Shown in pieces: positions 4,437-11,662 of a stretch of DNA of 11,725 bases. A program made the position numbers and the translations under genes. Position 1 is the stretch's first letter. Every line of letters starts with the position of its first letter. The notes under the pieces are model-generated. The model made no database searches. It was not told where the DNA came from and saw nothing but the letters and a program-made list of their open reading frames with translations. Source of the stretch: Bacillota bacterium (GTDB taxonomy: Bacteria > Bacillota_B > Desulfitobacteriia > Desulfitobacteriales > Desulfitobacteriaceae); contig JAJYAS010000040.1 of NCBI GenBank assembly GCA_021779415.1, positions 1-11,725 on the forward strand, in the 5' to 3' direction.

Positions 4437-6824
4437 TTAACTTCTTAGAGCAGTTCTTGTTCCTTGTTCCATTCTCATAAAGGCTCTTTGCTTGTTGTAG
4501 ATTGGAAACCTTATGGCGGTACTTTTCGTTCCATCGTAAGGTTTCCAGTGGGCAATTTTGAACATTATGGCCGTAATTTCATAGGAATCGGCTTTCTTTA
4601 GATTGGCGGCTTCCTTACCAAAGCACTCGCACCATATTTCCATGGGGCAGACAAGGGTGCGTTTTACTGTCCCCGTCGCTGCGGCCCCGAAATCTCCACC
4701 GTTGAGAAAACTTCGTCTTTCGTGTAAATCCATGCTACTCCAGTTCTCGGGCAACAGTTTTTCAAGATAGCCGCGTACCAACCCTTCCCGATCATCGGAT
4801 TCCATAGCCTCCGCCTGCTCTGAATAGGCCATCTGGGCATCGTCTCCTTTGAGAAAAAGCTCCTCGCCGGCCTTGTATTTCACAATAGCTTCGGCCCACA
4901 CCTGATCGACGTCCGTCAGTTCCCAGGCTTTCTTGGGGCTTTTGCCCCCCACGCGAACCGGCCAAAAGCGGCGGTTTCCGGTGATATCCCTTAAAAACCC
5001 GCCCTCGCTGCTGTTCGTGCTTCCGACTATGACACATTGTCGCGGATGACTTTCCACCGTGGTGCCATAGCTTGGGCGGTACTTGTCATCCTCTCGTGAC
5101 ACAAAGGATTTCACCGTTTCGACATCCATCTTTTTAATACCAGCGAGCTCGCCAAGTTCAAGAATCAAATAGCCCTGCAGCTTTTCTGAAGCCGTCTTGT
5201 CCCGCATATCCGAAATGGTGAGACTGTCGGAAAACCACTTGCCGCCAAGCTTGGCGAAAAAGGTACTCTTGCCGATGCCCTGCGGGCCATTTAGCACCAG
5301 AATATAATCGAATTTGATACCTGGCTGGTAAATCCTTGCAACAGCTGCACACAACGTTTTTCTAACGATGGCCCTGGTATACGAATTATCCTCGGCACCC
5401 AGGAATTCAACGAGCAGAGTATCTAAGCGCTGGGTACCGTCCCATTCGGGCAGGGCATTAAAATAATCCCTGATCGGATGATAAGCACGCTCTGCGGTAA
5501 CTGCCAACAGGGCATCCTTAAATTTCCCCGGTGACCATAGGTGATAGATACCGTCCAGATAAGCCTTCGCTCCGGCAAGATCCGAATCACTCCAGCCGGC
5601 CTTGACTTGCTTCCAGGGAAGATCCCCCTTGACATCAATGCAGTCGCTGTGTTGGTTATAGGCGATACCTTGTAGCTTCTTATCGTGTCTTAAAATTAAG
5701 ATAATATTAGACAAGGAATCCTTAATCACGCCGTTTTTTAGAAGCTCAAGGCCCGTTTGCCAGTCCTCGTCATTTTTATCAATAACGCCAGCCTTAGCCT
5801 TTAACACCCGCTCTGAGGCCAACTGTCGTTTCACGGTTTCATCAGCAGTGGCAAGCCCCTGCATTGCCATGTAAGACGGTAGCTCGGAAGGCTTCCGCTC
5901 CTCGTCCTCCTTGTCGTCCAAGTCCCCAAACCTGTGAAGCCTCACCAGATCAAAGGCGTTGCAAAGCTTGCCACAAGCTGGATCCGTAGCATGGTGTGAG
6001 AAGGCGAACTTGTCCTCATAAATTAGAACCCCCGCCGTGCTATCGGCGGGCAAGTAGTCATACCTACCTATCATTAGACTTGGCTTGTAGACCTCAGGGA
6101 GGAATCTCTCAATGGCATCCTGAATAGTATAGGCTCTACAGAAGGCACCGATAAGGCCCGATTTCTCCAACGGGTCCGCCTGCTTGGTCATGGCATGCTT
6201 GACAATACGTGTCTGCCTTGAGGATACAGGCCAGGAAGACGTGTCCCTCCAGTCCTTGTATCCCGCCAGTACCAAGTCGGGATCCAGAAACCTTCCCTCC
6301 TGACTTGCAAAAACAAACTCGCCATCACTTGAGGTAGAGGCCCAGTACATCAATCGTGAGGGTTCATACGTAGTATCGTCGAACTGCTCAATGCCAATGT
6401 CGAAGGCAACTTTTCTCGCAACCGCCGTATATTCATCGGCCGAGACATTCCTTAAAAGGGGAATGACCAGCCTGAGCCTTGGTTTTTCTGGGGTATGTTT
6501 GTGCGTCGAGTATTGGCAACAGGCAAAGTCAAACAACAGGCTAATCAGCTCCCAGATACCGGGATTTGCATAATCCATATCTAGAGTGAGCATCGAGCGG
6601 AACTCCACAAAGCCGGTCTTACGCTTACCCTCCTTCAACTTGCCTCCCACAAAGCCCCCTACGTTTTTCAGTTCATCCTGCTTTGATTTTGGCAAGCGTT
6701 TATACTCCTCGACCGTTTCACTGGTCCTGAAAGTAGACTTCGCGCGTTGCAAAAACGCTTCCCAAGAGATCTCAATCGTCTTCCAGTGTTTAGAGCTTTT
6801 GCTGTTGGCCACCGATAGGATCAT
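4437..6824 (-). CDS. Phage primase-helicase: AEP primase fused to VapE/VirE-type SF3-like helicase
   Basis: 795 aa, ATG at 6822-6824, 24 bp after the polymerase stop. The N-terminal part (about 1-190) fits an archaeo-eukaryotic primase: acidic pair in LTLDMDYAN (D82, D84), 'STHKHTPEKPRLRLVIPL' (106-123, with H108 and H110) and 'YEPSRLMYWAS' (153-163). A linker with paired Cys/His residues (277-288) follows. The C-terminal ATPase (about 440-730) carries the VapE signature: RDYFNALPEWDGTQRLDTLL (452-471), Walker A GPQGIGKST (513-521), acidic 'LILELGEL' (553-560), sensor 'IVGSTNS' (599-605) and 'GNRRFWPV' with candidate Arg fingers R618/R619. It would prime and unwind DNA for the neighbouring family A polymerase. 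The frame is intact and of full length. Despite the 'virulence-associated E' family name, this is a replication protein. Confidence 0.93.
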   Translation of the reverse strand: MILSVANSKSSKHWKTIEISWEAFLQRAKSTFRTSETVEEYKRLPKSKQDELKNVGGFVGGKLKEGKRKTGFVEFRSMLTLDMDYANPGIWELISLLFDFACCQYSTHKHTPEKPRLRLVIPLLRNVSADEYTAVARKVAFDIGIEQFDDTTYEPSRLMYWASTSSDGEFVFASQEGRFLDPDLVLAGYKDWRDTSSWPVSSRQTRIVKHAMTKQADPLEKSGLIGAFCRAYTIQDAIERFLPEVYKPSLMIGRYDYLPADSTAGVLIYEDKFAFSHHATDPACGKLCNAFDLVRLHRFGDLDDKEDEERKPSELPSYMAMQGLATADETVKRQLASERVLKAKAGVIDKNDEDWQTGLELLKNGVIKDSLSNIILILRHDKKLQGIAYNQHSDCIDVKGDLPWKQVKAGWSDSDLAGAKAYLDGIYHLWSPGKFKDALLAVTAERAYHPIRDYFNALPEWDGTQRLDTLLVEFLGAEDNSYTRAIVRKTLCAAVARIYQPGIKFDYILVLNGPQGIGKSTFFAKLGGKWFSDSLTISDMRDKTASEKLQGYLILELGELAGIKKMDVETVKSFVSREDDKYRPSYGTTVESHPRQCVIVGSTNSSEGGFLRDITGNRRFWPVRVGGKSPKKAWELTDVDQVWAEAIVKYKAGEELFLKGDDAQMAYSEQAEAMESDDREGLVRGYLEKLLPENWSSMDLHERRSFLNGGDFGAAATGTVKRTLVCPMEIWCECFGKEAANLKKADSYEITAIMFKIAHWKPYDGTKSTAIRFPIYNKQRAFMRMEQGTRTALRS

Positions 6825-6848
6825 TTACTACACCACCACTCAATTCCC

Positions 6849-8786
6849 TCATTCCTTTTTATAGTAGTCACACGCATAGCCCTCTGCTCGAAGGGGAAGG
6901 CCCACTGCCCATTCAGGAGCGACGCTCATTATTGAGCACACCTCCCTGAAACTCGCGGTATCGACCGGTGCTTCAATCACGACTTCATCATGGACATGCA
7001 TTACGATTTGATAACCCGCCCGGTCTACTGCCAGCAGGGCTTCCGCCAGTAAATCTCTGGCTGTTGCTTGCACGATATTCTCCACGAGCTTGGGTCCGTA
7101 AGTGTCAATCCTGCACCAGCGCTTGCTTTCGCCAATGCCCTCGTAGGTAATGCCCTCCCGACCGTACTTGTTAATCTCGACCCTTGGTTTTATGTAGGAG
7201 AGCCTCCGTCCGGACGGCAGGGTAAGGAACAGGATACTGCTTGTGCAATCTAGCGTTATCGCTCCAACAGTCTGAGGCACTTTCTCCTTGACCGCCTTGA
7301 GTGCAGCACGGTCGATGTCCCACCAAAACTTTGTGATCTTTGGATTGGCGACTCTCCAGGCCGTGACAAGCGGTTGAAGCTCCCCCTTTTCCACGCCCAT
7401 ATCTAAGGCCCCCATTGCAGTAAGTGCTCCGACACCTCCGCCGTAGCCAAGGGCAAGCTCTGAAATCTTACCTTTTTGCCGGAGCGGAGACCCTTTGGTG
7501 ATTTCCTCAATGGGCACTTTGAACATCTGGCTGGCCGAGGCTTCATAGAGTTTGCCATGGGTTGCGAACACCTCCATCCGCCATCTCTCACCGGCCAGCC
7601 AGGCAATGACTCGCGCTTCGATAGCACTGAAGTCGGCCACGAGGAAGCGATGTCCCTGTTTGGGAACAAAGGCCGTCCGAATGAGCTCTGAAAGCACACC
7701 GGGCACACTCTCGAACAGCAGCTCCAGCTCATAAAATCGCCCTGCCTTGACCAGATTCCGGGCAAGTGTCAAATCCAGGAGGTGGTTCTGGGGTAAATTT
7801 TGCACCTGAACCAAGCGCCCCGCCCAGCGGCCGGTTCGATTCGCTCCGTAGAACTGAAGTAGCCCTCGCACCCTGCCATCCGGGCATAAGACACGTTCAA
7901 TGGCTTCGTATTTTTTGAGGGAGGTCTTGGCCAGCTGTAGCCTTAACTTGAGCAGCCGCTCCACCTCTCCCTCGGATTCCCTAGCCAGATCGGCTACCGC
8001 CTTCTTGGAGAGGCTATCCACCTGAACACCATTATCCAGCAGCCACTCCTTGAGCTGGGCCACCGAATTTGGATTCTCAAGACCCGTCAACTCTTGAGCC
8101 TCTGAAAAGGCGTCATTTTTAGAGAGTCTGTCGCATTCTATGGCCCGTCTTACGAGTTCCCTATCCACAAGCACACCCCGGTCATTGATTTCTTGGTCGA
8201 GGCTATACAACCTCAGTTCCTTTTCGCTCATAGGAAAGCTCTTGATTTTGTTTCGGATGGCTCTCTCTACCTCAACATCCCGTTTGCAGTACCCTTTAAA
8301 CAGCGCCCATTTCTCAGGGGCATGGACAGGCAGGTTGCGTGTTCGACCACCCTTCGCTTGGGTCTCCTTACAGGGAAGCGAGAAGTAGCGAATCAGTTCC
8401 TTACCCTCCTTTAACTTTTGCTGTTCAAGGCCGAGTACCTGGCCCACGCCCTCGAGGGAGAGCGGCAGTCCCAGCATTGAGGACTGTACCGCTGTACAAT
8501 ACCAAGAAACAGGGGACAGTGACTTCTTTAAATACCTCGACAGGCAGGTTCGCTCAAATTGGGCATTGAAAGCGCTTTTGATGACACTCTTATTCTCCAA
8601 ATCAAGAAGCACCTGCACCGGAATTTTCTCGCCGCTTGCCAGGTCAACAAGGGTTACCTCCTCCTCGTCATAACCATAGGCCAAGAGAAGGATTTCAAAG
8701 CTTGAACTAGCAACATAGGCGTAGACCCCACATCTGATAAGGTCCACATCGCTGTAGGTTTCAAGGTCTATACTGAGCGTTCTCAA
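6849..8786 (-). CDS. Phage family A DNA polymerase with 3'-5' exonuclease
   Basis: 645 aa. The start is TTG at 8784-8786, one base after the stop of the upstream gene, with GAGG inside that gene's end; MRTLSIDLETYSD begins at once with the exonuclease motif, so no longer start is likely. Exonuclease: D7/E9 (DLET), N74 (SAFNAQFE) and Y166-x3-D170 (YCKRDVE), a DEDDy set. Polymerase: RTGRWAGRLVQVQNLP (317-332), motif A DFSAIEARV (D385), O-helix R436-x3-K440 with Y448-G449, motif C HVHDEVV (D600, E601). All catalytic residues are present. There is no 5'-nuclease domain, as usual for phage PolA. It copies the element's DNA together with the primase-helicase encoded next in the operon. The usual DUF2815-type ssDNA-binding gene is not found beside it. 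Confidence 0.95.
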   Translation of the reverse strand: MRTLSIDLETYSDVDLIRCGVYAYVASSSFEILLLAYGYDEEEVTLVDLASGEKIPVQVLLDLENKSVIKSAFNAQFERTCLSRYLKKSLSPVSWYCTAVQSSMLGLPLSLEGVGQVLGLEQQKLKEGKELIRYFSLPCKETQAKGGRTRNLPVHAPEKWALFKGYCKRDVEVERAIRNKIKSFPMSEKELRLYSLDQEINDRGVLVDRELVRRAIECDRLSKNDAFSEAQELTGLENPNSVAQLKEWLLDNGVQVDSLSKKAVADLARESEGEVERLLKLRLQLAKTSLKKYEAIERVLCPDGRVRGLLQFYGANRTGRWAGRLVQVQNLPQNHLLDLTLARNLVKAGRFYELELLFESVPGVLSELIRTAFVPKQGHRFLVADFSAIEARVIAWLAGERWRMEVFATHGKLYEASASQMFKVPIEEITKGSPLRQKGKISELALGYGGGVGALTAMGALDMGVEKGELQPLVTAWRVANPKITKFWWDIDRAALKAVKEKVPQTVGAITLDCTSSILFLTLPSGRRLSYIKPRVEINKYGREGITYEGIGESKRWCRIDTYGPKLVENIVQATARDLLAEALLAVDRAGYQIVMHVHDEVVIEAPVDTASFREVCSIMSVAPEWAVGLPLRAEGYACDYYKKE

Positions 8787-8787
8787 G

Positions 8788-9078
8788 TCACAGCGCCTCT
8801 GCTTCGTTTAATAATTGGGGATAAATTGCCGGATCTAAGTCCGTTAGTTTCTTAGCCCCGTACTTGGTGATCAGGCCTTTAACCTCAGACTGCTTGCCGG
8901 ATTGTGATTTCTCAGCCAAAACAGCACGTACTTTCTCGATGGGGATCGGCTGGTCTTCTTCAAGTTGATCTCGTTTCGCGCTCACCACAGCGGTTTGACT
9001 ACGGTCAACCGTGAATTCCTTTACCGCCTCAAACAATCTCTCGCCTTCTTGTTGGTTCAATTCCAACCACACTCTCAT
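8788..9078 (-). CDS. Small phage replication-module protein ('rrp5-like' hypothetical)
   Basis: 96 aa from ATG 9076-9078, 10 nt after GAGGAGG; an in-frame ATG seven codons earlier would place that site inside the gene. It begins MRVWLELNQQEGERLFEAVK, has an acidic/polar centre and ends in a helical unit 'IPIEKVRAVLAEKSQSGKQ' ... 'LITKYGAKKLTDLDP'. Proteins with this end are common as the first gene of Clostridial phage replication operons, where they are often labelled 'rRNA biogenesis protein rrp5', a name with no functional support. The C-terminal helix-loop-helix resembles small nucleic-acid-binding modules, but I cannot assign a role. It is the first gene after the early promoter and is coupled to the polymerase (1-bp gap). 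Confidence 0.75.
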   Translation of the reverse strand: MRVWLELNQQEGERLFEAVKEFTVDRSQTAVVSAKRDQLEEDQPIPIEKVRAVLAEKSQSGKQSEVKGLITKYGAKKLTDLDPAIYPQLLNEAEAL

Positions 9079-9163
9079 CTCTTTAAAACCTCCTCGCATT
9101 TTTCCTTTGCCACCTTTTCCTCAGCATTGACAGCACATAATTTCTGATGTATTGTTGATTTAT

Positions 9164-9231
9164 CGGAATTAGTGTACAGAAACAGAATAGGCTTTGTCGG
9201 AATATTTGTCAATATGTTCCGGAATTATTGT
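9164..9231. promoter_or_regulatory. Candidate ImmR/CI operators: three CGGAAT repeats
   Basis: CGGAATTAGTGT (9164-9175), CGGAATATTTGT (9198-9209) and CGGAATTATTGT (9220-9231) are direct repeats differing at a few positions, spaced 34 and 22 bp. The second, with TTCCG at 9217-9221, also forms an imperfect inverted repeat (8 of 12 pairs). They bracket and overlap the early promoter in the gap between the divergent repressor and replication genes, where an immunity repressor should bind. Confidence 0.65.
9184..9212 (-). promoter_or_regulatory. Early (replication-operon) promoter
   Basis: TTGACA (9212-9207), 17-bp spacer, TATTCT (9189-9184) on the minus strand, with start expected near 9177, about 100 bases before the first replication gene. 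Repeat 2 of the candidate operators overlaps the -35 and repeat 1 lies just past the start, so repressor binding would close it. No equally good promoter for the repressor gene is visible on the plus strand. Confidence 0.75.
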
Positions 9232-9260
9232 TCAATATTTTCAGAAAGAGGTTTTATCCT

Positions 9261-9692
9261 ATGCAATTCAGTGAGAAACTAAGATTATTAAGAGAGGAAC
9301 ATAACCTTTCCCAGATTGAGCTGGCTAAGAAAGTTGGGATCACGGAGCGTACCATCTATAACTATGAAACCAATGACCGAATCCCCAAAATTGATGTCGT
9401 GACCAAAATCGCTCATGTTTTTGGTGTAACCGTTGACGCTCTGGCCAGTGATCGGTATAAAACAGCGTCTACACAACTTGATAAAGAGGCGTTTTTACAG
9501 CTAGCTAAAGATCACTTTGGAAATCGGGGAAAAAAAGAAGCAGAAGCGCTCTTAGAACGTGCCTCTGCCTTATTTGCCGGTGGTGATTTGGACGAAGATG
9601 CCAAAGAAGAGTTTTTTCAATCCCTAACCCATGCTTTTTTCACTGCCAAGAAAGAAGCGCGCAACAAGTTTGGGCGAAAACAAAAGGGGTAA
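9261..9692 (+). CDS. ImmR/CI-like phage immunity repressor (HTH_XRE)
   Basis: 143 aa from ATG 9261, with AAGAGG 9 nt upstream; a TTG start 33 bp earlier is possible but would overlap the last operator repeat and has no ribosome site. An XRE/Cro-type helix-turn-helix fills residues 4-64 (KLRLLREEHNLSQIELAKKV, then 'GITERTIYNYETNDRIPKID'). The C-terminal part is helical and charged ('AEALLERASALFAGGDLDED', 'FFQSLTHAFFTAKKEARNKF') and of a kind common in Clostridial prophage repressors. There is no LexA/S24 self-cleavage domain; instead an ImmA-type metallopeptidase gene follows after 6 bp, so inactivation is expected by that protease, as in ICEBs1 ImmR/ImmA. It should repress the divergent replication operon through the CGGAAT repeats. 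Confidence 0.9.
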   Translation: MQFSEKLRLLREEHNLSQIELAKKVGITERTIYNYETNDRIPKIDVVTKIAHVFGVTVDALASDRYKTASTQLDKEAFLQLAKDHFGNRGKKEAEALLERASALFAGGDLDEDAKEEFFQSLTHAFFTAKKEARNKFGRKQKG

Positions 9693-9698
9693 GCTGAG

Positions 9699-10250
9699 AT
9701 GATCGACTTAATAAGTAGCAAGGTCAAACGGCTCATCAAGAAATACGATGAAACCGACCCCTTTCGCCTATGCGAACGCCTCGGGATCCTGGTACTTTTT
9801 GAAGAGTTTAGCCCTAAACTCAAGGGATATTTCTACCAGCAGTCTCGCATTAAGGTCATCGTCATCAATTCTAAGTTAGCTGAAGATCTACAACGTATCA
9901 TCTGTGCCCATGAATTAGGACATGCTATCCTCCACAAAGATCTTGCTGCCAAAAACACGCTGAATGATTTTGCCTTATTTGACACCGTTACTAAACCGGA
10001 GTTCGAAGCCAACCTCTTCGCTGCGGAGTTGCTTATAAGCGATGAAGCCGTCATCGAACGATTAAACGATGATTTATCCTTCTTCGGTGTCGCCAGTGCT
10101 CTTTATGTCCCAGCCGAGTTGCTTGATTTTAAGTTTCGCATTCTAAAGCACAAAGGATACCGTCTGGAAGCGCCACTTTATGCGCGTGGAGATTTTTTGA
10201 AACAGTCTGGTCCCCTCAGCACAGTGTATCTGACCGATTCCAGACTTTAA
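9699..10250 (+). CDS. ImmA/IrrE family metallopeptidase
   Basis: 183 aa, ATG 9699, 6 bp after the repressor stop, with AAGGGG at the end of that gene as ribosome site. The Zn motif HELGH is at 71-75 (in IICAHELGHAILH), and the third ligand is probably E103 in 'EFEANLFAAELLI' (101-113), the classic ImmA/IrrE set. The N-terminal helix-rich part (DPFRLCERLGILVLF) is also family-typical. In ICEBs1 and phages such as phi105, ImmA cleaves ImmR after DNA damage, starting excision and replication; the gene order here is the same. The C-terminal tail (about 160-183) extends into the end of the convergent diguanylate cyclase gene: the two coding regions overlap by 35 bp, so part of this tail may come from host DNA joined during insertion or deletion. 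Confidence 0.92.
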   Translation: MIDLISSKVKRLIKKYDETDPFRLCERLGILVLFEEFSPKLKGYFYQQSRIKVIVINSKLAEDLQRIICAHELGHAILHKDLAAKNTLNDFALFDTVTKPEFEANLFAAELLISDEAVIERLNDDLSFFGVASALYVPAELLDFKFRILKHKGYRLEAPLYARGDFLKQSGPLSTVYLTDSRL

Positions 10251-11463
10251 CACAGTTACGCCCATTTGTTTTTGCTAAATATAAGGCCTTGTCCGCACGT
10301 TCGATGCATTTAGCAACATCGACCCTGCCGCTGACATGAGTAGTACAACTCCCAAGACTAACTGAGATATTAGCCCAATCTTTCGAGAACCGGTGAGGGA
10401 TTTTAAGGCCCAGAACTTTACCTTTGATTGCTTCTGCGATTTTTTCAATCTCTACTTCATTTGAATTAAAGGCAGCATAAATAAATTCTTCCCCGCCCCA
10501 TCGCGCAACGAAATCCATATTATGTCTCACAACAGAATTAACTTGGTGGGCAACGGCTTTTAACACTCTATCCCCTTCGTTGTGACCATAAATATCATTG
10601 AACTGCTTGAAAAAGTCAATATCCACCATAATTATCGACAAAGTCGAATTTTTATTGACGTAGCGCTCAAATGCTATGTCAACGTGATTTCTAAAGCTTC
10701 TTCGGTTGGGGATTCCAGTGAGTTCATCAATCAGCGCCAATTCATTAAGTTGATGGTTTACGGTAGCAAGCTTCGAATTGATGACTGAGTTCTGTTCAAT
10801 CTCCCGCTCAAGAATTATATTAGTTTTTTGCAACATTCTCTTACTCTGATAATCCCGGTAATAACTTAAGAGAATAATCCTGGAAGCCAGCCAAGAGATA
10901 ATCACGAAGACACACAAATTTACATAATGTCCGATGAGCACATCACTTGAAGGTTGAAAATAAGGCAAACCAATAAATATAATTATAACTGAACAGCCGT
11001 AGGGAATGATTATCTTTTTATTATCCAAAATATAGATCATGGAACACGATATCATGTTTACCATAAATACCATTAACTGTCCATAGAGTTTTTGATCCAT
11101 GAGGGAGACCATGCTACCCCAAGACATGATTAGAGTTATATAGGCGACCAGCCCCATCTCTAAATTTCTGAGCTGTACAGTCGATTTATCTTCAAGATCA
11201 CCTAATCTGTTGATAGATAACAGGTAAATACTATTTATCAGAATCATAAGTACATACATTATTAAATAAGAACTAAAATGGAAGCGGCCATCCACCTTAA
11301 AAATAGCCGCACTTATATCCGCCCCTGCCAAAATAAGCTCTAAGACAATCATCGTGATGGCAAGTATTCTTCCCCTATGGAAATTCTCTGCAAGGACACT
11401 TCTTCTAAAATGTTCATTTTCGCCTTCTTCGATCTCGATTTGCAACAACTCTCTTGCCTTCAT
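10216..11463 (-). CDS. Membrane-bound diguanylate cyclase (GGDEF domain)
   Basis: 415 aa from ATG 11461-11463, which has TGAGG 5 nt upstream; the frame stays open for 49 more codons to an ATG at 11608-11610, but that one has no good ribosome site. About six membrane helices fill residues 31-201, then a likely coiled coil (205-240, 'LQKTNIILEREIEQNSVIN') leads to the GGDEF domain (244-410). Key residues: DELTGIPNRRSF (246-257), metal-binding MVDIDFFKQFND (279-290), 'GHNEGDRVL', active-site GGEEF (323-327) and 'RADKALYLAKTNGRN' (389-403). It should make c-di-GMP from two GTP. The allosteric I-site (RxxD, Asp six residues before GGEEF) looks lost: Asp317 is present, but position 314 is His, with Arg one place off. 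It seems to be a host gene, A+T-richer than the phage-like module. Confidence 0.93.
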   Translation of the reverse strand: MKARELLQIEIEEGENEHFRRSVLAENFHRGRILAITMIVLELILAGADISAAIFKVDGRFHFSSYLIMYVLMILINSIYLLSINRLGDLEDKSTVQLRNLEMGLVAYITLIMSWGSMVSLMDQKLYGQLMVFMVNMISCSMIYILDNKKIIIPYGCSVIIIFIGLPYFQPSSDVLIGHYVNLCVFVIISWLASRIILLSYYRDYQSKRMLQKTNIILEREIEQNSVINSKLATVNHQLNELALIDELTGIPNRRSFRNHVDIAFERYVNKNSTLSIIMVDIDFFKQFNDIYGHNEGDRVLKAVAHQVNSVVRHNMDFVARWGGEEFIYAAFNSNEVEIEKIAEAIKGKVLGLKIPHRFSKDWANISVSLGSCTTHVSGRVDVAKCIERADKALYLAKTNGRNCVKVWNRSDTLC

Positions 11464-11596
11464 TAAAACCTCACAAAAATAACTTTCTGTTCGAAAAACC
11501 GCAATCGATGTAGTAATTCTTCTTTTATTACTAAAATCCTTCCATAAGACATAAGAAAACACGTTCAAGGGTACGACCCCAGGGGAGCGCAATGCG

Positions 11597-11624
11597 AAAC
11601 CCCCTGACATTCTCAGGAGGTTTT
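11597..11624 (+). terminator. Terminator-like hairpin upstream of the diguanylate cyclase gene
   Basis: 11597-11607 pairs with 11613-11623 (10 bp, one C-A mismatch, 5-nt loop) and is followed on the plus strand by TTTTCTT. On the minus strand the exit is GTTTCGC, a poor U-tract. No plus-strand gene precedes it. It could be a weak terminator of unknown origin, a leader hairpin of the cyclase gene, or part of a dispersed repeat. Confidence 0.45.
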
Positions 11625-11662
11625 CTTAGCATCACCCTATAATAAGTACTATGGCATGTTGA

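Noticed and set aside
7403..7765. Minus-strand 120-codon frame inside the polymerase gene
   Set aside because: Alternative-frame shadow of the polymerase motif A and O-helix region, where the correct frame shows conserved catalytic residues.
2249..10250. att-type direct repeats bounding the phage-like region
   Set aside because: Comparing by eye the ends near 2250, 3800 and 10250, I saw no shared repeat long enough to call, and there is no integrase.
11555..11566. GAAAACACGTTC, a LexA-like near-match upstream of the cyclase gene
   Set aside because: One fixed base is wrong, it is not beside a convincing promoter, and it lies next to a host-type gene; chance is likely.
11464..11610. 49-codon N-terminal extension of the diguanylate cyclase
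   Set aside because: The inner ATG has TGAGG at good spacing; the upstream ATG lies in the loop of a hairpin with no ribosome site.
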